Assembly: GCA_001817115.1 (NCBI GenBank) | Contig: MHHS01000051.1 | Span: forward strand, 1 to 40,920 | Direction: 5' to 3' | From: Candidatus Andersenbacteria bacterium RIFCSPHIGHO2_12_FULL_45_11b | GTDB lineage: Bacteria; Patescibacteriota; Andersenbacteria; UBA10190 | DNA: 40,920 nt | Shown here: positions 26,362 to 36,261 of the stretch, piece after piece | Layout of the letters: each line of letters begins with the position of its first letter | Position numbering within the stretch: the first letter of the stretch is position 1 | Made by a program: the position numbers and the translations under genes | Notes under the pieces: model-generated | Told to the model about the DNA's origin: nothing | Database searches by the model: none | What the model saw: the letters and a program-made list of their open reading frames with translations, nothing else

Positions 26362-27195
26362 TCAATCAAGTTTCTTCGCCTTGAACCCAAATATAGTTTT
26401 GTAATTTATTTCTCCAAATAATACCGGATAAAAATCAGAATCAGAAAGAATTGGCGTCCTGCCTTCGGAATATCCAATAATATCTCCTTTATGGATTATC
26501 TCATAATTTTTTATTTCTACGTTCGGAGTATCGGTCTCTAATTTTGGATACGTTGCATAACATTCAAACTGCTGTGGCTTACGAGCATTAGTAACGAAAT
26601 CCGTTGGTTTTATTACGCCCAACAACGAGAGGATATTTCGAATGTCTGCGCATGTCCTATCTCTCGTTTCGGCATCATTACCGCCATATTCGAATGCAAT
26701 AACGGGAATAGTTTTATCGGGTAACCTAGCAGCAGCAGGCAGTGATGTTCCCTTTGTCGCGATCATATGTAGAATAATTTTTGCATTTTCGCACACGGAT
26801 ATCATTTTTTGCACTTCCGAGGAATCATCTTCGATAATCAAACAATCCTTCGTAGCTGAAACCGTTGAATGGATATCGATAACATAATCAAAATTAGGAA
26901 TATATTGCATCATCTGAAACGCCACCTGCTCCTCGTAACCACCAGTAACAGATCCAGGGAAAGACCTATTTAAATCAGAATCGATAAATCTCTTGCCTTC
27001 TTTGAGAGCTAGCTCGTTTGCTATATGAAAAATAACTGAGCCACTCTGTATTGAAATTTCTTTCAATTTATCCAAAACTTCAATTCCTAGCGTTTCGTTA
27101 CCGTGACTGCAAACATTTACCAACACTCTTGGATACGAAAGATTTTTTGCTTGCGATATTAATGTTGTATATTTTTCGATTATTTCTAAATTCAT
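26362..27195 (-). CDS. Succinylglutamate desuccinylase/aspartoacylase family protein
   Basis: 'VNVCSHGNETLGIEVLDKL', 'DSDLNRSFPGS', 'DYVIDIHSTVS', 'IAFEYGG'. Confidence 0.88.
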   Translation of the reverse strand: MNLEIIEKYTTLISQAKNLSYPRVLVNVCSHGNETLGIEVLDKLKEISIQSGSVIFHIANELALKEGKRFIDSDLNRSFPGSVTGGYEEQVAFQMMQYIPNFDYVIDIHSTVSATKDCLIIEDDSSEVQKMISVCENAKIILHMIATKGTSLPAAARLPDKTIPVIAFEYGGNDAETRDRTCADIRNILSLLGVIKPTDFVTNARKPQQFECYATYPKLETDTPNVEIKNYEIIHKGDIIGYSEGRTPILSDSDFYPVLFGEINYKTIFGFKAKKLD

Positions 27196-27203
27196 GCAAA
27201 CGT

Positions 27204-27614
27204 CTAATTATGATTATTCGGATTATACAATTCCAAAAACTTCTTCACATTGGAAAACAGCGGTACTTTTTTCGCATCGTCTATCGAGAAAAATCTGATT
27301 TCAATGCATTCGTCGGACGGAACAAAATCCAAATGCTTTAGTTGTGTAATATACAAAACGTTATTAACCCATCCAAGCTTGGCGAGACAAGCAAGAAAAT
27401 ATGACGGGTGTTCGGCAACAAACAGAGTTTCTAACCCCATTTCCTCTCGGATTTCACGCACGATGCCATCTTGCGGTTCTTCACCCCAATCCAATCCCCC
27501 GCCCGGCAAATCCCATTTGCCAGATTCTGCTTTTGCAAGCAAAAAGGTACCGTCTTCCCCTAATACAAGTGCTTTTACGCTTGTTCTATAATATGCGTTT
27601 GAAATTTGTGGCAT
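27204..27614 (-). CDS. NUDIX hydrolase
   Basis: 'WDLPGGGLDWGEEPQDGIVREIREEMG'. Confidence 0.92.
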   Translation of the reverse strand: MPQISNAYYRTSVKALVLGEDGTFLLAKAESGKWDLPGGGLDWGEEPQDGIVREIREEMGLETLFVAEHPSYFLACLAKLGWVNNVLYITQLKHLDFVPSDECIEIRFFSIDDAKKVPLFSNVKKFLELYNPNNHN

Positions 27615-27670
27615 ATGGCAAGGGTAGCATATACAGTACACTTGTTACACTGTTATATAAAAGTCAAAAC

Positions 27671-28294
27671 ATGCCACAAAATTCTATCAAAAACATTATC
27701 TTCGACGTAAGCGACGTACTCACGACGTATGCGCATGGGCCACAATACTCTAACGAACTGCTGTCAGAAGAAACGGGTGTTTCAATGGACGTAATTAAGG
27801 ATTTTTTCAAGGAATACATAGAAACTGGTCGAAAAGTACAGGGATTATCGTTTGAAGAATTTTGGCCAACAAGAACAGTGGATACGAAACAATTAACATT
27901 GGAAGATGTGAAAAAATCGGGTAAACGGCACGGTGACAACATCGCAATTAACCAACAAATGACTGCACTCTTACAAACATTGCGACCTACCTATCGCCTA
28001 TTCGCACTCACAAACGCATGGAAGCCCGGACATCCGTTTAAATCAAAACTCGAATCGTATTTTGAAGCATTTGTGCAATCATGCGATATTCATTTATGGA
28101 AACCGAATCGAGATGTTTTTGAATACATGATCGAAACGTATAATCTTACACCCCAAGAAACATTATTCATCGACAACGACTTGAAAAACATAGAAATGGC
28201 CCAGCAAGTAGGCATGCACGCAATTCAGTTTTTTACTTTTGAAAAACTTACTGAAGAATTGCGAAATTTTCTAACACCCGGTGTTAGAATTTGA
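27671..28294 (+). CDS. HAD-family hydrolase
   Basis: 'NIIFDVSDVLTTYAHG', 'LFALTNAWKP', 'KPNRDVFEYM', 'LFIDNDLKNIEMAQQVGMHAIQF'; first Asp followed by Val-Ser as in HADs with altered motif I. Confidence 0.82.
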   Translation: MPQNSIKNIIFDVSDVLTTYAHGPQYSNELLSEETGVSMDVIKDFFKEYIETGRKVQGLSFEEFWPTRTVDTKQLTLEDVKKSGKRHGDNIAINQQMTALLQTLRPTYRLFALTNAWKPGHPFKSKLESYFEAFVQSCDIHLWKPNRDVFEYMIETYNLTPQETLFIDNDLKNIEMAQQVGMHAIQFFTFEKLTEELRNFLTPGVRI

Positions 28295-29015
28295 ATTTTT
28301 TATTAAGGTACTCTAGCGAAAGCTGCTCTTCTAATTTCTTGCATTCACGTTCTGTAAGAATTTGCTCCAATTCTTTGGCAATATTTTCGGTAATTATGTT
28401 TTGTTTAGCAAGCGGCCTAATAAAAGATACCAGCTTTTGAGCAAAGTCAGGACTCATATCTATGCCTTGAGTAAGGTAATGGTGAATATTTTTTGCCAAA
28501 ATAGTCTGCAAGCGACTAGCTCGCCACTGCAAGTGCTCAAAAACGTTCTTGCTGAGCGTTACATCAGAATCGAGATTTAAAGTTTTAGGTGAATGAACTA
28601 ATTTCCACGTATGACGAATAATTCCTAAAATACCTGTTTTTTCTAACACATCTGCATCATGAACAATTTTTGCTTCCAAACTTTTTGCTTTAGCAGTTCC
28701 TTCATGAGATGCAACGCATTCGGCAATTTGATCTACATCATCTTTAGAAAGACACAGCGGCTTCAGTATGCTCTTAACAATTTTTTTATTCGTTTCATAA
28801 TTATAATCGTCCCCCGTAGGAAGAGCTGTGTCATGCAAAAAAGCACCGGCAACAGCTATCGGCAGATCGGCTTCCATTTTTTTTGCCATGAATTCTACAA
28901 TAGCAACCACGCGAAGCAAATGCTTATTGCCTTTTGACTTGCCGCCGAAAGCCGCATCGTGATCAATCGCGATGGCCAGTTTTTTTATATCCCGGAGATT
29001 CTGTTTAGTAAGCAT
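28284..29015 (-). CDS. HD-domain phosphohydrolase-like protein
   Basis: 'HLLRVVAIVEFMAKKM', 'AGAFLHDTALP', 'ASHEGTAKAKSLEAKIVHDADVLEKTG'. Confidence 0.85.
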   Translation of the reverse strand: MLTKQNLRDIKKLAIAIDHDAAFGGKSKGNKHLLRVVAIVEFMAKKMEADLPIAVAGAFLHDTALPTGDDYNYETNKKIVKSILKPLCLSKDDVDQIAECVASHEGTAKAKSLEAKIVHDADVLEKTGILGIIRHTWKLVHSPKTLNLDSDVTLSKNVFEHLQWRASRLQTILAKNIHHYLTQGIDMSPDFAQKLVSFIRPLAKQNIITENIAKELEQILTERECKKLEEQLSLEYLNKKFKF

Positions 29016-29084
29016 AGATAGTAAACTAAGTTGATTTAAAAGAGCTGGCGTCGGTAAAACCTTGGCCAGCCTCGTCGTCCTTCA

Positions 29085-29621
29085 TTAGCCCCTGGATAGA
29101 ATCCAGTCTACCAGTGAATCGATATCAGCACCGCCTTCGTTATTAACAGTGATGCGATTTTCAGTGCTAGCCGGAAATGCTTCGAATATATCCTGAAAAC
29201 GAAGATACATATTGAGCGATTCTTCGGTAGTAAGGATGTGCCCCGTTCGAGCCGTAGCTTGCAATCGTTTTTTAACAACCTCGTAGGGACATTGAATCTC
29301 AATCCAAGTCACTTGAACGTGCCGATCGACGCAACAAGATTCCAGTTGAGTTCTCAGCGAATGCAGATGAAAGACTTCATCCATAATCGCCACCTCAAGG
29401 CCCTCATCAAACCGACCAAAGACGTATTCGAGCGCCTTTTGGTAGTACGACCATCGCAAATCAGGGGGATCAATTTCATGCTTGACCAGAACCGGATCAA
29501 CGTCGGTTTTCTTGAAATCATCAAGATCGACAATCATCGTGTCCGTTTTTTTGCTAACTCCTCGAGAAATAGTAGACTTGCCTACCCCCGGCAACCCGGC
29601 AAACAACAGTAATCGCTTCAT
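29085..29621 (-). CDS. AAA_33-like P-loop nucleotide/small-molecule kinase
   Basis: 'LLFAGLPGVGKSTISRGV' P-loop, 'CPYEVVKKRL'. Confidence 0.8.
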   Translation of the reverse strand: MKRLLLFAGLPGVGKSTISRGVSKKTDTMIVDLDDFKKTDVDPVLVKHEIDPPDLRWSYYQKALEYVFGRFDEGLEVAIMDEVFHLHSLRTQLESCCVDRHVQVTWIEIQCPYEVVKKRLQATARTGHILTTEESLNMYLRFQDIFEAFPASTENRITVNNEGGADIDSLVDWILSRG

Positions 29622-29660
29622 CGCCCTACTCCTTATTTGATTTTAACTTCAAAGAACTAA

Positions 29661-29686
29661 AAACTAGCCTCATCGGAGGCTAGTTT
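29661..29686. terminator. Terminator-like hairpin
   Basis: aaactagcctc-atcg-gaggctagttt. Confidence 0.65.
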
Positions 29687-29904
29687 AAGAAAAAGAACCT
29701 TATTTGCTCTCTACCTAAAATCAGCCACCGCAGAAGGCTTAGTATAATAATATGAATATTGAGCAGTATCTTTTAACGACATTGAGTTCATGATAGAGAG
29801 CCTGATCGTTATTGTCAATAAAATGCACCCTTTTCCAGGCTTATTCATTTCCAGAAACATACTAATGCAAAACCTATATGCATAAATATTTTCGTGAATG
29901 TATT

Positions 29905-29940
29905 AAAAAACCTCGAGAAGAAATGAATCTTCTCGAGGTT
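29905..29940 (-). terminator. Rho-independent terminator for the minus-strand ABC transporter
   Basis: Reverse strand AACCTCGAGAAGA-loop-TCTTCTCGAGGTTTTTT. Confidence 0.85.
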
Positions 29941-29963
29941 CAAATGATCAACTTTCGCTTGCT

Positions 29964-31709
29964 TTATACATATCCGCGGACTTGATGAGCCCAGAGATTT
30001 GCATACATGCCTTCCGCACTCAACAGGTCTTCATGCGCTCCATCTTCGGCAATCTTTCCGTTTTCCATAACGACTATGCGATCCAAACTCATAATCGTGC
30101 TCAACCGGTGCGCAATTACAACCGAAGTACGCCCTCGCAATAGATTGGCAATTGCTTTTTGGATGTACTTTTCAGTTTCGCTATCCAGCGCACTGGTTGC
30201 TTCGTCCAAAAGAAGAATCTTCGGATCTGCAAGTATCGCACGGGCAATAGCAATCCGCTGGCATTGACCTCCAGAAAGCTTCATTCCGCGTTCTCCTACC
30301 ATAGTATCCAGACCATCAGGAAGTTTTTCTATGAACTCCCATGCATACGCTTGCTTGGCTGCCTCGACTACGTCCTCCTCGCTTGCATTCGGACACGCAA
30401 ATGCAATGTTTTCCCGAATCGTACGATGGAAGAGTTGCGGCTGCTGCGGAACAACCGCCATTTGCTGACGCAAACTTTTTTGCGTCACATCGGTGATATC
30501 CTGCATATCGATCCGGATATATCCGGAATCCAGCTCATACAGTCGCATAAGGAGCTTTACGAGCGTACTTTTGCCAGCGCCGGTTCTTCCTACCAAGCCA
30601 ACAGATTGGCCGGGAGGAATCTTCATATCGATTCCGTTAATAGCAAAGCTCTTCTCTGAATATACTGTCCCGTAGTGAAAAGTAAGAGCATGAATGTCTA
30701 TCTGCCCTTCCGAAATCACTAACGGGTGAGCCTTTGGCGCATCTCGCACCTCTGACTCCAGATCAAAGACTTCTGTCATTTCCCTTGCTTCCGCAACGAG
30801 AATAAAAAGTTTTCGAACCGAGTGAACGAACGTCCATAAATGACCCAATATCCAAGCCATATATGTCTGGAAGAAAACCAGATCTCCTGTCGTAATCGTT
30901 CCTTTCGCCCAGCCGCCTATCATCCACCATACGAGGCCGACTTCTGCGACCATCATCATAATCATTTGCATCGCCATGCCTGCGTTTCCTACCATCCACG
31001 CCTTCAAGCGTTTCTGATAGTTTTCAACCACAACAGTATCGAATCGTTTCTGTTCAGATGGCTCGCAGCCGAACGACTTGACCGTGAGATGACTCCCGAT
31101 AGAATCCGCGCATGCACCTCCTACCTTGCTGTCTGCTTCCGCCGATGCTTTTTCGAGTGGATATCTATACTTAATCAGGATGGCGCCAACCGCGAGGAAA
31201 GCGACGACCCACGCACCAAATGCAAACGCGAAGCTTGGCATAGTGCTGAAAAATGCAACAAAGGCAAAGCATAGAATAAGGATACTTCGCCCCACTTCTA
31301 CAAACAGCACATCGATTATTCCTTCGAAAGAATTTCGAAACCGGCCGGCACTTTTTACGAGCGCCCCCGTAAAAGCATTTTCGAAGAAACTAATGGATTG
31401 CCGTTGGATAGCCGCGAAACTGCGCTGATCTAAATCGCGCATAATTCGCGCCTCATACAACGAAAGCGCCACATCGAAGATTCGATATGCCAAGAACGTA
31501 CCAACGCCGAGCATGAGATACTGCCAAAATATCTCCTTGGCCAAGGACACATTTTTCTCTTCCGCCGTAAACACATTTACAATGTTCCTCAACAGAAAGG
31601 GGCGAAGTGATGCAAACGCAATTGCTCCCGAAATAGAGATGCACAATATCACAAACAATAAGTGATACTTGCGCATACTGGGCCAATAGGCACGAAATAC
31701 CGCTAACAT
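29964..31709 (-). CDS. ABC transporter, fused permease/ATP-binding protein (paralog of 24128-25885)
   Basis: Walker A 'GRTGAGKST', signature 'LSGGQCQRIAIARAIL', Walker B 'ILLLDEATSALD'. Confidence 0.95.
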   Translation of the reverse strand: MLAVFRAYWPSMRKYHLLFVILCISISGAIAFASLRPFLLRNIVNVFTAEEKNVSLAKEIFWQYLMLGVGTFLAYRIFDVALSLYEARIMRDLDQRSFAAIQRQSISFFENAFTGALVKSAGRFRNSFEGIIDVLFVEVGRSILILCFAFVAFFSTMPSFAFAFGAWVVAFLAVGAILIKYRYPLEKASAEADSKVGGACADSIGSHLTVKSFGCEPSEQKRFDTVVVENYQKRLKAWMVGNAGMAMQMIMMMVAEVGLVWWMIGGWAKGTITTGDLVFFQTYMAWILGHLWTFVHSVRKLFILVAEAREMTEVFDLESEVRDAPKAHPLVISEGQIDIHALTFHYGTVYSEKSFAINGIDMKIPPGQSVGLVGRTGAGKSTLVKLLMRLYELDSGYIRIDMQDITDVTQKSLRQQMAVVPQQPQLFHRTIRENIAFACPNASEEDVVEAAKQAYAWEFIEKLPDGLDTMVGERGMKLSGGQCQRIAIARAILADPKILLLDEATSALDSETEKYIQKAIANLLRGRTSVVIAHRLSTIMSLDRIVVMENGKIAEDGAHEDLLSAEGMYANLWAHQVRGYV

Positions 31710-31803
31710 GGTCTTTCTCCTTACCTAAATTGTGAAAAAACTTCCTAGTTCAGCCTAAATTGGCAATCTGGACTTTTTAATTTACACTTAATTGTTTAAT
31801 TAG

Positions 31804-32343
31804 TCAAATTTTCTCCTCCGCAAGGAGCAGCGCTAAGACCGTATCAATCACGTGCAGTTCCCCGCTCTTAGCCATAGCGAGAGCTTCTCGAAATGGCTTC
31901 TCGATTATTTCTATATCTTCAGTGTCGTCTAAATGTTGATCCGATGTTTTTTTGGCATTTTTTGCAAGATAGAGATGAATATTTCCACCGACTGTTTTAC
32001 CTGCGCTTTTTATAAAATATCCGAGCTTGCTCCAATTGTCTGATTCATACCCCGTTTCTTCTTTAAGTTCCCGCTTCGCAGCTTCCAGGGGATCTTCACC
32101 GTCTTCCATATACCCCGCCGGGAGCTCGATTATAATTTGCGAGATGCCATGCTTGTATTGGCGTACCAGAGGAACAATGCCGCTTGGCGTTATAGCAAGA
32201 ATCATAACGATATCATTCCACACGCCAAGATAGTACTCATCGAGAATTTTCCCGGGCCGCACTTCGACCATATCCTTGCGCACGCTATACCACTTATTTT
32301 GCAATACCCATTCTGATTTTATTAATTTCCACGGCTTGATCAT
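31804..32343 (-). CDS. NUDIX hydrolase (ADP-ribose pyrophosphatase-like)
   Basis: 'IIELPAGYMEDGEDPLEAAKRELKEETGYES'. Confidence 0.92.
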   Translation of the reverse strand: MIKPWKLIKSEWVLQNKWYSVRKDMVEVRPGKILDEYYLGVWNDIVMILAITPSGIVPLVRQYKHGISQIIIELPAGYMEDGEDPLEAAKRELKEETGYESDNWSKLGYFIKSAGKTVGGNIHLYLAKNAKKTSDQHLDDTEDIEIIEKPFREALAMAKSGELHVIDTVLALLLAEEKI

Positions 32344-33212
32344 AGTGCTGTAAATACTACCTCTTCTTGCATAAGCGAGGAACTTTTTGCGGAAACATCT
32401 TGCTGATTTCCAGTAGTAAAATATTGGCAGCCTGTTTTCTTGTTTAGTTTTTTCTCTATCTCTGGATGTCGATCAAGATAGCTTTCCAGGCTTTGCGCAA
32501 CGATTTCCGGCTGGCGGATAAGAATAGTGCGCTTTGGAAGTAGCCTTTGGATTGTATCGGCGACGAATTCATAATGGGTGCAGGCGAGGAGTATTGCATC
32601 AACAAAACCTCCCCTAGCCCCTCCTTCGTAAGGAGGGGAAGCGTCGTCTCCTGCCCTTACTAAGGGGAGGCTGGGAGGGGTGGATCGTGTACACAAAGTT
32701 TTTATGCAAACTTTTACCTCTTCCACAACTCGCTCATCATCCGCGCCATATTGTTCGATTATACCGGCAAGATTATTGCATGGCTGCTGAATAATTTTAA
32801 TTTCCGGATTTAGCTTATGAATTTCTTTTTCATATGCCCCCGTACTGACTGTATGCTGCGTGGCAAGAATGCCGATTGTTTCGAAATGATGACCAGATAC
32901 TGCTTCTGCAGTTGGAACGATAATGCCTAAGATTTTTTTAGCCGGATGCGTTATAGACATCCATTCCTGTTGCAGACGGCGAAGCGCGCTTGCGGATGCC
33001 GTATTGCACCCGAGAATTACAAGATTGCAGCCTTTTTGAAACAGCTGTTCTACTCCTTGCTTTGTGAGCTCAAAGATTTCTTCATCAGGCTTTGGACCAT
33101 ACGGCGCATGGGCATTATCGCCAAGATACGCATACGAATAATCTGGGAGACGACTGCGCAATGCGCGCAGGATCGCTAATCCTCCGTATCCGGAATCAAA
33201 AACGCCAATCAT
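32340..33212 (-). CDS. murI: Glutamate racemase
   Basis: 'MIGVFDSGYGGLAILRALR', 'LGDNAHAPYGPKPDEEI', 'LVILGCNTASA', 'ILLACTHYEFV'. Confidence 0.92.
   Translation of the reverse strand: MIGVFDSGYGGLAILRALRSRLPDYSYAYLGDNAHAPYGPKPDEEIFELTKQGVEQLFQKGCNLVILGCNTASASALRRLQQEWMSITHPAKKILGIIVPTAEAVSGHHFETIGILATQHTVSTGAYEKEIHKLNPEIKIIQQPCNNLAGIIEQYGADDERVVEEVKVCIKTLCTRSTPPSLPLVRAGDDASPPYEGGARGGFVDAILLACTHYEFVADTIQRLLPKRTILIRQPEIVAQSLESYLDRHPEIEKKLNKKTGCQYFTTGNQQDVSAKSSSLMQEEVVFTAL
32608..32682. repeat. Palindromic repeat inserted in frame within murI
   Basis: acctcccctagcccctccttcgtaagg...ccttactaaggggaggctgggaggggt, imperfect inverted ends; encodes 'STPPSLPLVRAGDDASPPYEGGARGG'. Confidence 0.85.
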
Positions 33213-34201
33213 TTTGTGTAAATACTTTCTGCCCTTTCTTTTAATGGACGCCACCACGATTCATGATTCTGATACCACGCCACTGTTTCCTTCAGCCATT
33301 CTTCAAAACTGTGTTCCGGCTGCCAGCCTAATTCATTGTGAATCTTCGTCCAGTCAACGGCATAACGCCTATCATGCCCCGGGCGGTCGGCAACGTAAGC
33401 TATTTTATCTTCAGATACTCCCATAATTTCTAATACTTTCAGCGCAATATCTTTATTTGATACGTCGCTCGTCATACCGCCCACCAAATACGTCTCGCCG
33501 TTTTTGCCCTTGCTTAGTACCGCATCAATTGCCCGGCAGTGGTCTAGTACATACAGCCAGTCGCGCACATATAGGCCATCACCGTATATTTTTACAGTGC
33601 CCCCGTCGATAATATCCGTAATCATGCGCGGGATGAATTTTTCCGGATGCTGATATGGTCCGAAATTGTTAGAGCAATTCGTAATCGTTATCGGCAACCC
33701 ATATGTTTCGTGATATGCGCGCACGATATGGTCAGACCCTGCTTTTGATGCAGAATATGGGCTTCGCGGCGCATATGGAGTAGTTTCAGAAAATGCGTCA
33801 TCGGTTCCTAATTCTAAATGACCGAATACTTCATCTGTTGATATGTGATGAAAATGTTTATTATATTTTTTCGCCGCTTCAAGAAGCGTAAACGTACCTT
33901 TAATATTAGTCTCTATAAATATTCCTGGATCCAAGATAGCACGATCATTATGCGATTCTGCCGCAAAATGAACGATTTTATCTGCTTTTTCCACCAAATC
34001 GCCTACAAGATCTGCGTCTAAAATATTCCCCTGAATGAACGAGTAACGAGAACTCTGTTCTACGTCTTTTAAGCTCGCCAAATTGCCCGCATACGTGAGC
34101 GCATCCAGGTTAATAATGTCGTCTTCCGGATACTTTTCGAGCCAGTAACGGATAAAGTTAGATCCGATAAACCCCGCGCCGCCAGTAACAAGTAATGTCA
34201 T
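33209..34201 (-). CDS. rfbB: dTDP-glucose 4,6-dehydratase
   Basis: 'MTLLVTGGAGFIGSNFIRYWLEKYPED', 'FHHISTDEVFGHL', 'YSASKAGSDHIVRAYHETYGLP'. Confidence 0.95.
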   Translation of the reverse strand: MTLLVTGGAGFIGSNFIRYWLEKYPEDDIINLDALTYAGNLASLKDVEQSSRYSFIQGNILDADLVGDLVEKADKIVHFAAESHNDRAILDPGIFIETNIKGTFTLLEAAKKYNKHFHHISTDEVFGHLELGTDDAFSETTPYAPRSPYSASKAGSDHIVRAYHETYGLPITITNCSNNFGPYQHPEKFIPRMITDIIDGGTVKIYGDGLYVRDWLYVLDHCRAIDAVLSKGKNGETYLVGGMTSDVSNKDIALKVLEIMGVSEDKIAYVADRPGHDRRYAVDWTKIHNELGWQPEHSFEEWLKETVAWYQNHESWWRPLKERAESIYTK

Positions 34202-34244
34202 GATTTTTAGTATATAGCCCCCCACTCTTTACGCAACCAACACA

Positions 34245-34283
34245 CCCCTCACCCTAACCCTCTCCCCGTCAGGGGAGAGGGGA
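34245..34283. repeat. Intergenic palindromic repeat
   Basis: cccctcaccctaaccctctccccgtcaggggagagggga. Confidence 0.75.
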
Positions 34284-34290
34284 AACAGCT

Positions 34291-35724
34291 CTAATCCTTT
34301 CGCGCGAATAGGGGCTGGGATGGTTTTTTGATTGGCTGAGCAACTACGAGCTCACGAATACTTTGAGATGTATCTGGCAACAACGCATGAAGCGCCTTGC
34401 CTATAGCAGCAATTCCCTGTACCACTTCCGTGAGGACGCGCGCAATATCTTCCGTCTTTCCTTCTTTTGCCAGCTCCCACGGTTTTGCAGAATCGATGAC
34501 GTCATCTAAATGCGCAATAAAAATCCATACTTCCGCAAGCGCTTTATCGAATGAAAATTTCTCGATATATCCGCCAACTTTTTTAATCATTTCTTGGCCT
34601 TGTTGAGATATTTCTTCCGGATTTTCGATAACCACTTGGTACTTCTCAACCATTGCCAGAGTACGCGACACGAGGTTGCCTAATCCGTTCGCCAACTCCC
34701 CATTGTATCTCTGCCGTAATCGATCAAATGAGAAATCCCCGTCGCTCCCAAATGGGATTTCTCGGAGCACATAATAGCGCAACACGTCTTTGGAATACTG
34801 CTGCACAAGCTGCATGGGATCAATTGCATTGCCCAAGCTTTTTGATATTTTCTCTCCATTAACTGTAAAGAATCCGTGAGCAAATATTGTGTTCGGCAAA
34901 TCCAGACCGGCAGATAAAAGCATCGCGGGCCAAATAGCACAGTGAAATTTTATGATATCTTTTCCAATCAAGTGAACATCAACTGGCCACCATTTTTCAT
35001 ACCCATTATTCGGGTATCCTGTAACGGTGAGGTAGTTTATAAGTGCATCAAACCATACATATACGGCATGTTCTTCATCTTTTGGAAAACGAATCCCCCA
35101 CGCTTGAGATTGGCGAGAAATAGAAATATCTTCCATTTCATCGGTAATATATGACAGCATTTTATTGCGCGCGGACGTAGGCTGTACTGCGTTTGGAAAA
35201 TCTTCATACCACTTCAAAAGATGATCACGATAGTTGCTCAACTTAAAAAAGTAGTTCTTCTCCTTGATTATGTTCGGCTCTGTTTTATGAGTAGGACACT
35301 TGCCTTCTATGAGATCCTTCTCGGCCTTAAACTCTTCGCATCCAACACAGTAATAGCCTGTATAATCTCCTAAGTAAATATCGCCCTTTGCTTGCATAGC
35401 TGCAATCATGGCCTGAACTGCGCTTTTATGCTCTTCTGACGTGGTTCGAAAAAATGTATCGTATGTGATATCCATGTCATCAAAGGCTTTTTTCCACGTG
35501 TCGGCCATAGCATCCACATACTGTTGCACCGGCATATGCTGTTTTTCTGCCGCCTCTACGTTCTTCTGGGAATTTTCATCAACTCCCGTCGACAATAGCA
35601 CATCTCTCCCCTGTGCCCGATAGTGGCGCGCAAGTACGTCTGCTGCAATACCGGTATACATGTGCCCGATGTGCGGCGATGCGTTTACGTAATAAATTGG
35701 GGTGGTAAGAAAGTATTTTGCCAT
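34291..35724 (-). CDS. metG: Methionyl-tRNA synthetase
   Basis: 'TTPIYYVNASPHIGHMYTGIAADVLARHYRAQG', 'GEKISKSLGNAIDP'. Confidence 0.96.
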   Translation of the reverse strand: MAKYFLTTPIYYVNASPHIGHMYTGIAADVLARHYRAQGRDVLLSTGVDENSQKNVEAAEKQHMPVQQYVDAMADTWKKAFDDMDITYDTFFRTTSEEHKSAVQAMIAAMQAKGDIYLGDYTGYYCVGCEEFKAEKDLIEGKCPTHKTEPNIIKEKNYFFKLSNYRDHLLKWYEDFPNAVQPTSARNKMLSYITDEMEDISISRQSQAWGIRFPKDEEHAVYVWFDALINYLTVTGYPNNGYEKWWPVDVHLIGKDIIKFHCAIWPAMLLSAGLDLPNTIFAHGFFTVNGEKISKSLGNAIDPMQLVQQYSKDVLRYYVLREIPFGSDGDFSFDRLRQRYNGELANGLGNLVSRTLAMVEKYQVVIENPEEISQQGQEMIKKVGGYIEKFSFDKALAEVWIFIAHLDDVIDSAKPWELAKEGKTEDIARVLTEVVQGIAAIGKALHALLPDTSQSIRELVVAQPIKKPSQPLFARKD

Positions 35725-35736
35725 ACTGCACCCACT

Positions 35737-36261
35737 CTAGCGGATATCTTTAACGGTGTACATATACAGCGGAGCGCACTTCTTTGCTCTAAAAATCATT
35801 CTTGGAGGCACATCTTGCATAGGAAATGCATAAGAAAAGATTATGGTCGCGTCTTGAACAGGTTGCTTTGCAATATATTCCCGTATTTTTTGCATATGCT
35901 TTGGCATGAGAAATGCGAATATGTATGTGGTATCTGGCGGAATGGGCAGTTTAAAAAAGTTGCCATAATGCACCTGTGTTTTTTTATCTCGCATAGTACG
36001 CATCCACGCAATACACCACATAATTGGCGATAATTCATACCCAATCGTCTTTGCTCCCCTTTTTGCCGCCTCGTGCATAATTTTTCCATCCCCGCAGCCT
36101 AAATCAACGAGTACGTCTTTTTCGGATATGCCGACAGCATCAAATGCTTTTTTTACCACGGCGATTCTGGTAGGCGCCCACGGAGCACCGATGATTCCGG
36201 CGTACGCAGTCGGCAACAACAACCCCGATCCGATCAGCGTCGCTAGCAACAATACATCCAT
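35737..36261 (-). CDS. SAM-dependent methyltransferase with N-terminal hydrophobic segment
   Basis: 'DVLVDLGCGDGKIMHEAAKRGAKTIGYELSP'. Confidence 0.83.
   Translation of the reverse strand: MDVLLLATLIGSGLLLPTAYAGIIGAPWAPTRIAVVKKAFDAVGISEKDVLVDLGCGDGKIMHEAAKRGAKTIGYELSPIMWCIAWMRTMRDKKTQVHYGNFFKLPIPPDTTYIFAFLMPKHMQKIREYIAKQPVQDATIIFSYAFPMQDVPPRMIFRAKKCAPLYMYTVKDIR

Noticed and set aside
29085-29621. Zeta toxin of a toxin-antitoxin pair
   Set aside because: P-loop kinase resemblance only; no adjacent small antitoxin-like ORF.
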